From DATKHR01 sp035939575 (GTDB lineage Bacteria; Acidobacteriota; Vicinamibacteria; Vicinamibacterales; CAVVIG01), in assembly GCA_035939575.1 (NCBI GenBank), contig DASZFS010000536.1, positions 1-64,000 on the forward strand: a stretch of 64,000 nt of DNA, in the 5' to 3' direction. The translations under genes and the position numbers were made by a program. Positions 33,282-42,068 of this stretch are shown here, in pieces. The notes under the pieces are model-generated. The model was not told the DNA's origin, searched no databases, and was given only the letters and a program-made list of their open reading frames with translations. Position 1 is the stretch's first letter, and the number at the start of each line of letters is the position of its first letter.

Positions 33282-36143
33282 ATGACGACTCGCACGGCTT
33301 CAAGCCTGCTCGTGATGTTGGTCGCATCGCTGTTGCCGGCCGCTGCGGCGCCCGCCGCCGCGCAATCGGCACCGAACTCGGCCCGCATTGAAGGCCGAAT
33401 CTCCGACGACACCGGGGCCGCCCTGCCCGGCGTGTCCGTGACGATCTCAAGTCCCGCGCTGCAGACCGGGCAGCTGGAGACGACCACCGACAACGACGGC
33501 CGTTACCGCGTTGCCAACCTTCCGGGCGGCATTTACAGTCTCAAGTTCGCCCTCAGCGGATTCGGGGCGGTCACGCGCGAAGGCCTCAACCTCGACGCCG
33601 GCTTTGTCGCGGCGATCGACGCGCAGCTGAAGGTCGGCCGCATAGAAGAAAACGTGACCGTCACCGGCGAATCCCCGATGGTCGATGTCCGTTCCACAAC
33701 GGTTGCGGCAAACATCAAGAAAGAACTGATGGAGACGATTCCCACGTCGCGGAACTACGCGGATGTCGGCAAACTCGCGCCCGGGGTCCGGGTATCCGGC
33801 GCGCCCGACGTCGGCGGCAACCAGACGGGCGGGCAGCGCGGCAACCTGGTGAGCTACGGGTCGAACGCGGGCGGGCAGACGCTGATGCTCGAGGGCGTCA
33901 ACACCGATGGCACGGCCGGCTACTTCGATTTCGGGGCCATGCAGGAAATGGTGGTTCGGCCGGCCGGCAACGATCCGGAGATCCCCACCTCCGGCATGGC
34001 GTTCCAGATCATCCTGAAGGCAGGCGGCAATCAGTTTCACGGCGACGGGCTGGTCGCAGGACAGACGCGCAGTCTCGAGTCGGACAACGTGGACGCGGCG
34101 CTGAAGGCCGCGGGCGTCAACTCGGGCAACCCGATGGACCATTACTACGACGTCAATGGATCCCTCGGAGGGCCGATCTTCGCGAACCGCCTGTGGTTCT
34201 TCGGCAGCGGCCGGCGGAAGGAGTACAAGTCGGATGTCCTGGGCACCACCGGACAGACATCCAATCGCGAAAGCACCGCGGTCGCCAAGTTCACCGGCCA
34301 GCTCAACGCGAAGAACCGGTTCTCATGGGTGACGCACTACGGATCGAAGGCGACGGACGATCGCGGCCTCAGCGTCTTTGTCCCTGCGTCGTCCGCTGGC
34401 AACTACACGCTGCCTCACCTTGTGTACAAAGGCGACTGGACCGCGACGCCCAGCGACCGATCCGTGCTGCTCGTCTCGGTCGGCCGAAGCTGGTACAAGT
34501 CCGGCTGCCAGGCACTGACCAATGACGTTTCGACCTACGACAACGTCACGCTCAAGTACGGCGGCGCCGTCGTGAACTGCCTCGGGACGGGCTCCGACGT
34601 ACCGCCCGCCGGCAGCTGGAGCCAGCGGTGGCAATACGACGCGAACTACACGTACTACAAGCCGCACTTCATCGTGGGCGACCACGAATTCAAAGCGGGC
34701 ATCGACTTCACGCGCGAGTGGTACGACCGCCACCAGGATCTGCGCACCGGACCTGGCGGGACGGACGCGAACTATCAGATGATCTTCAGCAACGGCGCCC
34801 CGTTTGAAGTCCAGCTGTTCAACTCGCCGTTTGCCAGCAACAACAACGTGAATGCGCAGGGCGCGTTCGCCAGAGACTCGTGGCGCGTGACCGAGCAGCT
34901 GACGGTCGACGTGGGCGTGCGCCTGGAGCGATATCACACGTTCCTCCCTGCGCAATCCAAGCTCACGGGACCGTATTCGACCGCGGCCGACTACCCGGAA
35001 ACGAGCCTCTACGATTGGCGCGGCGTCGCGCCGCGCTTCGGCGTGTCCTACGCGCCGGCGGCCGACAAGCGGACGGTCGTCAAGGCCACGTATGGCCACT
35101 ACAACTTCGCCCTGAGGCCGAGCGACACCACGATTCTCAGAAACCTGAACCCCAACGAGTACGCCGCCACGCTGTATCGCTGGAATGATGTGAACGGGAA
35201 CAAGCAGTTCGATCCGGGCGAGCTGGGTGCCTTCGTGCAGACACTGGGGGGCGCCACGGTTCAGGCGACGCCCGGTTCAACCGTGAATGCCGTGCGAGCG
35301 GTCTACAACCCCAACGTGCAACAGCCGAAGGCAGACGAAGTCACGCTCACCCTGGAACGCCAGCTCGGGGCCAGCCTGATGGCGCGCGTCGGGTACGTGT
35401 ATCTTCGCGAATCGAGTCTGTACCAGCTCGTCAACACCGCTCGTCCCGCCAGTGCCTATACGATTCCGATTACCGGTGTTGATCCCGGGCCGGACGGCAA
35501 GGTCGGCACGGCGGACGACGGTCAGGCCATTACCTATTACGACTACTCACCGGCGTTCAAGGGCGCGGCGTTCGAGCAGTCGACCGCGATCAACACGCCC
35601 GACTACACGAACAGCTATAACAACATCGAAGCCGGGATCGACAAGCGTCTTTCGAGGAACTGGCAGGTGCTCGCGTCCTTCCTCGGGACGCACAGGAATG
35701 TCTGGATCTCCGGGATCCCGCAGACGCCGAACGACAACTTCTTCCCGAAGGACCAGACCTGGGAGCGCACGTTCCGCGTCGCGGGCAGCTATCAGGCCCC
35801 GCTCGGCATCGTCGCGTCCGCGATGTACGAATACCAGAGCGGGACGGCCACCGCTCGGACGGCGTTGTTCCGCACGGGCCTCGCGCAACTGGCATCGCTC
35901 ACGCTGCGGATGGAGCCGATTGGCAGCGAACGGCTGCCCGCGACGAATCTTACGAGCCTGCGGGCTGAAAAGCGCTTCCAGCTGAGCAACCGGCAGCGTC
36001 TCTCGCTGCAATTCGATCTCTATAATGCGCTGAACACGAATGCCGCCACGGCCGTGAGCTTCGCGTCAGGTCCAACTTACGGCACGGTCTCCGCGATTCT
36101 GCCGCCGCGGGTCGCCCGTGTCGGCGCCACGTTCGGGTTCTGA
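33282..36143 (+). CDS. TonB-dependent receptor with carboxypeptidase-regulatory domain
   Basis: GGGGAGG precedes the ATG. The 953-residue protein has a signal peptide (SSLLVMLVASLLPAAAAPAAAQ). A carboxypeptidase-regulatory beta-sandwich spans residues ~35-115 (IEGRISDDTGAALPGVSVTI). A plug domain follows at ~120-260 (VTVTGESPMVDVRSTTVAAN, QGPTR-like region replaced by GSNAGGQTLMLEGVNTD). The outer-membrane barrel ends in aromatic VGATFGF, as expected for barrel insertion. This Oar/SusC-like architecture is common in Acidobacteria for uptake of oligosaccharides or peptides. Directly downstream (10 bases) begin three M28-type peptidase genes, suggesting peptide import and digestion as one unit, with IclR-type control from the divergent gene. 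Confidence 0.9.
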   Translation: MTTRTASSLLVMLVASLLPAAAAPAAAQSAPNSARIEGRISDDTGAALPGVSVTISSPALQTGQLETTTDNDGRYRVANLPGGIYSLKFALSGFGAVTREGLNLDAGFVAAIDAQLKVGRIEENVTVTGESPMVDVRSTTVAANIKKELMETIPTSRNYADVGKLAPGVRVSGAPDVGGNQTGGQRGNLVSYGSNAGGQTLMLEGVNTDGTAGYFDFGAMQEMVVRPAGNDPEIPTSGMAFQIILKAGGNQFHGDGLVAGQTRSLESDNVDAALKAAGVNSGNPMDHYYDVNGSLGGPIFANRLWFFGSGRRKEYKSDVLGTTGQTSNRESTAVAKFTGQLNAKNRFSWVTHYGSKATDDRGLSVFVPASSAGNYTLPHLVYKGDWTATPSDRSVLLVSVGRSWYKSGCQALTNDVSTYDNVTLKYGGAVVNCLGTGSDVPPAGSWSQRWQYDANYTYYKPHFIVGDHEFKAGIDFTREWYDRHQDLRTGPGGTDANYQMIFSNGAPFEVQLFNSPFASNNNVNAQGAFARDSWRVTEQLTVDVGVRLERYHTFLPAQSKLTGPYSTAADYPETSLYDWRGVAPRFGVSYAPAADKRTVVKATYGHYNFALRPSDTTILRNLNPNEYAATLYRWNDVNGNKQFDPGELGAFVQTLGGATVQATPGSTVNAVRAVYNPNVQQPKADEVTLTLERQLGASLMARVGYVYLRESSLYQLVNTARPASAYTIPITGVDPGPDGKVGTADDGQAITYYDYSPAFKGAAFEQSTAINTPDYTNSYNNIEAGIDKRLSRNWQVLASFLGTHRNVWISGIPQTPNDNFFPKDQTWERTFRVAGSYQAPLGIVASAMYEYQSGTATARTALFRTGLAQLASLTLRMEPIGSERLPATNLTSLRAEKRFQLSNRQRLSLQFDLYNALNTNAATAVSFASGPTYGTVSAILPPRVARVGATFGF

Positions 36144-36153
36144 GGAGGGTGCC

Positions 36154-37671
36154 GTGAGCCAGAAGTATGTGTTTCGGACGGTGATCGCGTTCGTCTGCGT
36201 CGTCGCGGCCGCTGCAACGGTGCGCTCGCAGGCGCCGGCTCGCCCGGCGAAGCCGCCGGTCGCGAAACATCCCCACGATTTGGACTCGAGTTATATCCGC
36301 ATGCCTCTCGCGCCCGGCGACAAGAAGTACGGGAGCCTGGACGGCGATCACATCAGGTCGTTCGACCGCGAAATCGTGGCCGTCTCCGAGAAGAGCAAGG
36401 CCGACGGCGACCTCCTGTGGGGCCGGGTCGCCGGCACGAAATATGACGACATGGTCGAAGGGATCGTCGAGGCCAAGTTCAAGCAGTTCGGGCTGCAGGA
36501 CGTTCATCGTCAGTGGTTCGATCTGCCGCCGCAATGGTTTCCCACCAGGTCGGAGTTCGTCGTGACGAGCGCCGGCAAGAAGTGGCGGCTCGAGACAGCG
36601 AGACCCGCGACCGGATCCGTATCTGCGCCAAAGGGCGGGCTGGACCTCGATGTCGCCTGGGTCGGGCTTGGCACTGCCGCAGATTTCGCGGGCCGGGACG
36701 TCAAAGGGAAGCTGGTCGTGATCCAGTCGATGCCGATGCCGGGAGTGGTGTCTCATTCGGCCTCTTACAACGGTTCTGCGCGCCGCGCGGCCGAACGCGG
36801 CGCGGCCGCCGTCGCTCTGAACGTCGCAATACCCGGAAACTTTCAGGTGCAGATCGGATTCAACACCGGGCTGCCGACGTTCACCCTCGGCACGGAAGAC
36901 ACGACCGCATTGCGCGAGGCGCTGGAGAGCGATAATGTCGGCGGCACTGTCAAAGTGCACGTCGAGCTGGAAACGGAGCGCCGATCCGGGCTGCGCGACG
37001 CAAGCGTCTGGGGCGTGCTCCCCGGCACGACCGACGAGGACATTATCGTCATGGCGCACCACGACTCCTACTTCGACGGAGCGTTGGACAACGCATCGGG
37101 GATGTCGGTCATGCTGGGGTTGGCAGAGTTCTACTCGAAGATACCGAAGGAGCAGCGGCGCCGCACGTTGAGATTCGTCACGACCTCGGGCCACCATGCC
37201 GGCTCGTTCGGCACGCAGTGGATGCACGAGAACCGCTCGACGTTCCTGGCCAAGACGGCACTGGTCATCAACTGCGAGCATGTGTCGGTCACACAGACCT
37301 ACTTCGACCGATCGGGGCCGTTCCTGCACAATTCGGACAACATCGACGCACGACGATGGTGGATCAACGGCAGCGGCAAACTGGCAGCGACCGCGCTTGC
37401 CGCCTGGAAAACGTTCGGCGTCACGGTGTACGACACCATGGACTCGAATGCCTCCGGCGACATGGGTGCGATCGATCGTGACGTTCCAACGATGCAGCTG
37501 ATTGAGTCGGCTGTCTACTACCACACCGATCACGACACGCCGGAGATTGTCCCGGCTGCAGGGTTGGAGGCGGTTGCGCGCGGCTACGCCAAGATCATCG
37601 ATCAAGTGAACACGATGGATCGCGCGCAGTTGATGCCCGGCCCGGCGACCACACCGTCGGCCCAACGATGA
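36154..37671 (+). CDS. Exported M28-type metallopeptidase with altered active site, copy 1
   Basis: The start is a GTG at 36154 after GAGGAGGG. The 505-residue protein has a signal peptide (VFRTVIAFVCVVAAAATV). A PA-like insert covers residues ~165-265 (GRDVKGKLVVIQSMPMPGVV). The M28 core has H302/D304 (MAHHDSYF) and the bridging D312 (GALDNASG). Where typical members carry the Glu-Glu pair (general base plus zinc ligand), this one reads TTSGHHAGSFG. The later ligands look present (NCEH, YYHTDHDT). So metal binding may persist with different chemistry, or the enzyme may be inactive. It is first of three tandem paralogues behind the TonB receptor. Confidence 0.87.
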   Translation: MSQKYVFRTVIAFVCVVAAAATVRSQAPARPAKPPVAKHPHDLDSSYIRMPLAPGDKKYGSLDGDHIRSFDREIVAVSEKSKADGDLLWGRVAGTKYDDMVEGIVEAKFKQFGLQDVHRQWFDLPPQWFPTRSEFVVTSAGKKWRLETARPATGSVSAPKGGLDLDVAWVGLGTAADFAGRDVKGKLVVIQSMPMPGVVSHSASYNGSARRAAERGAAAVALNVAIPGNFQVQIGFNTGLPTFTLGTEDTTALREALESDNVGGTVKVHVELETERRSGLRDASVWGVLPGTTDEDIIVMAHHDSYFDGALDNASGMSVMLGLAEFYSKIPKEQRRRTLRFVTTSGHHAGSFGTQWMHENRSTFLAKTALVINCEHVSVTQTYFDRSGPFLHNSDNIDARRWWINGSGKLAATALAAWKTFGVTVYDTMDSNASGDMGAIDRDVPTMQLIESAVYYHTDHDTPEIVPAAGLEAVARGYAKIIDQVNTMDRAQLMPGPATTPSAQR

Positions 37672-37741
37672 TTGAACCCTTGAGACGGCCGGCCTGATTA
37701 CCGGAGCTCTACAGGTCACGCGAATGCCGGCGGAGAGACTT

Positions 37742-39265
37742 ATGCCACAAGATCTGGTCAAACGTATCGTCATTGGCTTGGGTGTCGTCGGATTGGTCGT
37801 CGCGGGCGGGTCGCGGCATCGCTCGGTGAGCGCACAGCAGTTCCCGACCAAAGCTCCCGTGACGATGCACCCGCACGATCTCGACGCGAGCTACATCCGC
37901 ATGCCGCTGCCGCCATCGGAGCAGCAATACGGCCGGATCGACGGGGATCATCTCCGCCAGATCGTGGACGAGGTCGCAGCCGTGTCAAGAAAGAGCCGCG
38001 ACGCCGGGGACGTGGTGTGGGGCCGCATGGCCGGTACGAAGTACGACGACATGGTCGAGGGCCTCGTCGAGTCCAAGTTCAAGCAGATCGGGCTCACGAA
38101 CGTACGCCGGCAGTATTTCGACCTCCCGACTCAATCCTTCCCGACAACCTGTGATGTGAAGGCGATGGGCGGCGGAAAGACCATGCGGTTTACGACTGTT
38201 CAGCCCGTCAGTCCTTACGTTGGGACGCCGGCTGCCGGAATTGACGCGGAAGCTGTCTGGGTCGGGCTCGGTACAGAGGGCGATTTTGCAGGTCGCGACG
38301 TGCGCGGGAAAGTCGTCGTGATTCAGTCGATGCCCATGCCGGGGGTGGTCGCACACTCGGCCTCGTATAACGGCAGCGCGAAACGGGCCGCCGAGCGCGG
38401 CGCGGCGGCGATGGTCATCAATATTGCCATTCCCGGAAACTACAAGGTTGCGGCGTACTATGGTGCCGCGCTGCCGTCATTCTCGATCGGCACCGAGGAC
38501 ATGACCGCTCTCCAGCAGATGATGGCCGCAGGCCCCGTGCATGTTCAGGCCCGCATGGACGTCGAAAAGCGAAGCGGACTGCGCGATGCCAATGTCTGGG
38601 GCGAGCTGCCGGGGACCACGGACGAAGACATCCTGGTGATGGCGCATCACGACGCCTACTTCGAAGGGGCGTTGGACAACGCTTCTGGCATGGCGGTCAT
38701 GATCGGGCTCGCGGAATACTTCGCCAGGATCCCCAAGGAACAGCGCCGCCGCACGATCAAGTTTGTCACGACATCGGGCCACCATGCCGGATCGCTCGGA
38801 ACCGCATGGATGCACGAGAATCGCGCCACGTTTCTCGCAAAGACGGCGCTCGCGATCAACTGCGAGCACGTCGCCGTGACGCAGGCCTACTTCGATCGGA
38901 TGTCTCCGACCATGCATATGTCGGACAACATCGATGCGCGACGATGGTGGGTCAACGGCAGCGGTCAACTCGCGACAATGGTCCTGAGCGCGTACCGGCT
39001 CTTCGGCGTGACCATTTACGACACCATGGATCCCACCACGACCGCCGACATGGCCGTGATGGATCGCGACGTGCCGTCGATTCAGCTGATCGAATCGGCC
39101 GTCTACTACCACACCGATCACGACACTGTGACCGTCGTCCCAGCGCCTGGCCTTGCCGCGGTCGCGCGGGCGTACGCCAAGATCATCGACCAGGTCAACA
39201 CGCTGCCGCTTTCAGCGCTGATGCCCGTTCCGCCGAAGGCCACATCACGCGTTCAAGGGCGCTAG
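37742..39265 (+). CDS. Exported M28-type metallopeptidase with altered active site, copy 2
   Basis: I chose the ATG at 37742, which has GGAGAG eight bases upstream; an ATG at 37724 is in frame but unsupported. The 507-residue protein parallels copy 1 closely: signal peptide (VKRIVIGLGVVGLVVAG), PA-like insert (GRDVRGKVVVIQSMPMPGVV), and an M28 core with AHHDAYFEGALDNASG, TTSGHHAGSLG in place of the Glu-Glu motif, NCEH and YYHTDHDT. Shared unusual residues mean the change predates the duplications. The gap to copy 1 is 70 bases. Confidence 0.87.
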   Translation: MPQDLVKRIVIGLGVVGLVVAGGSRHRSVSAQQFPTKAPVTMHPHDLDASYIRMPLPPSEQQYGRIDGDHLRQIVDEVAAVSRKSRDAGDVVWGRMAGTKYDDMVEGLVESKFKQIGLTNVRRQYFDLPTQSFPTTCDVKAMGGGKTMRFTTVQPVSPYVGTPAAGIDAEAVWVGLGTEGDFAGRDVRGKVVVIQSMPMPGVVAHSASYNGSAKRAAERGAAAMVINIAIPGNYKVAAYYGAALPSFSIGTEDMTALQQMMAAGPVHVQARMDVEKRSGLRDANVWGELPGTTDEDILVMAHHDAYFEGALDNASGMAVMIGLAEYFARIPKEQRRRTIKFVTTSGHHAGSLGTAWMHENRATFLAKTALAINCEHVAVTQAYFDRMSPTMHMSDNIDARRWWVNGSGQLATMVLSAYRLFGVTIYDTMDPTTTADMAVMDRDVPSIQLIESAVYYHTDHDTVTVVPAPGLAAVARAYAKIIDQVNTLPLSALMPVPPKATSRVQGR

Positions 39266-39287
39266 AACGACCCTGAGGAACGGGATC

Positions 39288-40793
39288 ATGTCGAGACTGC
39301 CTCGTGCACGGTCGATTGCGTGGTCCGCTTGCCTGGCGGTGGCGCTCGGTCTTACGGTCAGCGGCCAGGCGCCGGCGCGCGGACCGATCACGCCGCACGC
39401 ATATCCACTGGACGACGAACACTACGTCGGTTTCCCGCTGCCGCCGGGCGAGCAGGCATATGCACGCATTGACGGACCACACCTCAAACAATACGTGAAC
39501 GAGATCACCGCCATTTCCCGGCGGAGTCGCGACGATGGCAACCAGTACTGGGGCCGCATCTCGGGGACGAAGTACGACGACATGGCAGAGGCGTGGGTGG
39601 AAGGCAAGTTCAAGGCGTTCGGCCTCCAGAGCATCCGTCGCCAGTACTTCGATCTGCCGCCGCAGTGGTTCCCCACGAAATGGCAGGTGACCGCGAGCGG
39701 CAGTGGCCAACGCCTCGTTCTGCCGACCGTCCGACCGGCAGCACGGTCCGTCGCCACGCCGAGCGGGGGACTGGAGCTGGAGGCCGTCTGGGTCGGGATT
39801 GGCACCGAAGCCGACTTCGCCGGGCGCGCCGTCACCGGGAAAGCCGTGGTGATCTACAGCATACCGGCGCCGAGCGTCATCAATCACTCGGCAAATTATC
39901 TCGGCGCCATCAAGCGCGCAGAGGAAAGGGGCGCTGCGGCCGTGATCGTCGTGCTCGGCATTCCCGGCAACCTGTCGTCTGAGCTGAACGGCGGGGCCGA
40001 CACGGTGCCGACGTTCTCGCTCGGCATCGACGATGGCACCCACCTCCGTGAGCTGATCGAGCACGGGAGCGCGAGGGTGAGGATGGAGCTCGCCGTTGAG
40101 AACAGGTCTGGGCTCAAGGATGCGAGCGTGTGGGGTGAGCTGCCCGGCACCACCGACGAGGACATTATCGTGATGGCGCATCACGATGCCTACTTCCAGG
40201 GAGCGCTCGACAATGCGTCCGGCATGGCGACGATGGTCGGGCTCGCGGAGTACTTCTCGAAGATTCCGAAGGAACAACGCCGCCGCACGATCAAGTTCGT
40301 CACGACATCAGGCCACCACAACGGCTCGCTCGGCGTGAAATGGATGCACGACAACAGGACGACGTTCCTCGCGAAGACGGCGTTGCTGCTCAACTGCGAG
40401 CACGTCTCGGTCACGCAAACGTACTACTGGGGGCAGAGCCTGCGGAAAGCCGACACGATGGATGCCCGGCGCTGGTGGGTGTACGGCAGCGACACGCTCG
40501 CGACCCTTGCGCTCGATGCGTACCGAACGTTCGGCGTCGCTGTCTATCATGAAATGGAGCCCAACGCGAGCGGCGACATGGGCCAGGCCTCGCTCGACGC
40601 ACCATCCGTGCAGATGATCGAGTCGCCGGCGTTCTACCACACCGATTACGATACGCCGGAGATTGTTCCCGCTTCAGGGCTTGAAGCCGTCGCGCGCGCT
40701 TATGCGAAGCTCATTGACTCCGTCAATGGGACCGATCGGCGCAACCTGAGCGCTACGCCGTCACCGAATCCATCGAGGCAGCAAGGGCGGTGA
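39288..40793 (+). CDS. Exported M28-type metallopeptidase with altered active site, copy 3
   Basis: This 501-residue protein has a GAGG site upstream and a signal peptide (SIAWSACLAVALGLTVSG). It is the most divergent of the trio but keeps the order: an N-terminal helical part (WGRISGTKYDDMAEAWVEGK), a PA-like insert (GRAVTGKAVVIYSIPAPSVI), AHHDAYFQGALDNASG, TTSGHHNGSLG, NCEH and FYHTDYDT. It follows copy 2 by 22 bases, so receptor and three peptidases form one probable operon. Copies may differ in substrate length or specificity; nothing in the sequence tells which. Confidence 0.87.
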   Translation: MSRLPRARSIAWSACLAVALGLTVSGQAPARGPITPHAYPLDDEHYVGFPLPPGEQAYARIDGPHLKQYVNEITAISRRSRDDGNQYWGRISGTKYDDMAEAWVEGKFKAFGLQSIRRQYFDLPPQWFPTKWQVTASGSGQRLVLPTVRPAARSVATPSGGLELEAVWVGIGTEADFAGRAVTGKAVVIYSIPAPSVINHSANYLGAIKRAEERGAAAVIVVLGIPGNLSSELNGGADTVPTFSLGIDDGTHLRELIEHGSARVRMELAVENRSGLKDASVWGELPGTTDEDIIVMAHHDAYFQGALDNASGMATMVGLAEYFSKIPKEQRRRTIKFVTTSGHHNGSLGVKWMHDNRTTFLAKTALLLNCEHVSVTQTYYWGQSLRKADTMDARRWWVYGSDTLATLALDAYRTFGVAVYHEMEPNASGDMGQASLDAPSVQMIESPAFYHTDYDTPEIVPASGLEAVARAYAKLIDSVNGTDRRNLSATPSPNPSRQQGR

Positions 40794-40826
40794 CTCGACT
40801 CGCCGAGTTGTCTTGAAAACGGACTC

Positions 40827-41807
40827 ATGATTGCTGTTGAAATCCAACAACCTGGCCCGCCTGACGTCCTCGTACCGGTTGAGCGGCCACGGCCGGTCTT
40901 GCAGCCAGGCGGTGTGGTGATAAAGGTTCACGCCGCCGGCGTCAATTACCCTGACGTGATGCAACGTCAAGGAAAGTACCCGGCACCTCCGGACGCATCC
41001 GATTTACCGGGTCTCGAGGTCTCTGGAATCATCGAAGACGTGAGCGCCGACGTCTCGCAGTGGCGCGTTGGCGACGCCGTCTGTGCGCTGGTTCCTGGCG
41101 GCGGCTATGCGGAATACTGCCGCGCGCCGGCGGTCCAGTGCTTGCCGAAACCGGCGAACCTGGACTTTCTTCACGCAGCGGGCATTCCTGAAACCGCGTT
41201 CACGGTCTGGACCAACCTGTTCGAGCGGGGCCGCCTTGCTGCCGGTGAAACCGTCCTGGTCCACGGCGGAACGAGCGGGATTGGTACGACCGCGATTCAA
41301 TTCGCGCGGGCATTCGGCGCGCGCGTGTTGGCCACCGCCGGATCGGACGAGAAATGCGAGGCCTGCCTCGCGCTCGGTGCCGAACGTGCGTTCAACTACC
41401 GCCAGACCGATTTCGTGGCCGCGACCCGCGAGACCACCGACGGGCGTGGCGTCGATGTCGTCCTCGACATCGTCGGCGGCGACTACTTTCAGCGGAATCT
41501 CGATGCGCTCGCCGTCGAGGGACGTCTGGTCATGATCGGTCAGGTTGGCGGATGGAAATCCGTGGTAAACACGACACCGATCATGCTCAAGCGGCTCACG
41601 ATCACGGCGTCGACTCTCCGATTGCGGCCAGTCGCTGAAAAAGGAGCGATTGCGCGAGCGCTGCGAGAGCAAGTCTGGCCGCTGTACGAATCGGGCGAGA
41701 TCCGCGTGCCGGTTTTCGCCACGTTCCCATTAACGGCGGCTGCCGACGCTCACCGATTGATGGAAACGCGCAGTCACGTCGGAAAGATCATCCTTTCAGT
41801 CAACTAG
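40827..41807 (+). CDS. Zinc-independent quinone oxidoreductase (MDR family)
   Basis: This 326-residue protein has the medium-chain dehydrogenase/reductase fold of NADPH:quinone oxidoreductases. A GroES-like N-terminal half reads VKVHAAGVNYPDVMQRQGKYP, followed by the dinucleotide-binding motif VHGGTSGIGTTAIQFARAFG and the downstream DVVLDIVGGDYFQRNLDAL. Zinc-binding cysteines of alcohol dehydrogenases are absent, which supports the quinone-reductase subgroup. It probably reduces quinones or enones with NADPH in the cytoplasm. It follows the peptidases by 33 bases but has only a weak ribosome site and no clear functional tie. Confidence 0.92.
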   Translation: MIAVEIQQPGPPDVLVPVERPRPVLQPGGVVIKVHAAGVNYPDVMQRQGKYPAPPDASDLPGLEVSGIIEDVSADVSQWRVGDAVCALVPGGGYAEYCRAPAVQCLPKPANLDFLHAAGIPETAFTVWTNLFERGRLAAGETVLVHGGTSGIGTTAIQFARAFGARVLATAGSDEKCEACLALGAERAFNYRQTDFVAATRETTDGRGVDVVLDIVGGDYFQRNLDALAVEGRLVMIGQVGGWKSVVNTTPIMLKRLTITASTLRLRPVAEKGAIARALREQVWPLYESGEIRVPVFATFPLTAAADAHRLMETRSHVGKIILSVN

Positions 41808-42068
41808 CGGGAGTGCCGTCACGTTCATGAAGCAGGTCGCCTGTCTGCACCTCTTCGTGGGCTGGCTGCCCCCGCAGATGAATACCTGCCTCTGGGACAG
41901 CTACGTTGGTAATCAAGCGATCATCGCGAATTGATCCCATTTGCATGCGCCAAGAACGGCTTGAAACCGGATGGCATGGCGCGCATTGACGTCCGACCGC
42001 GAGCGGAACATCGGGCCATTCCAGCGTGTGGTCCACCCAGCGTGTGCAACGACCCGGTCGGACGTGCG

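Noticed and set aside
41808..42068. Short frames in the gap after the quinone oxidoreductase, including a 35-residue plus frame from 41827 and a 90-residue minus frame
   Set aside because: No ribosome site, no motif, overlapping competing frames; I see nothing supportable in this 261-base gap.
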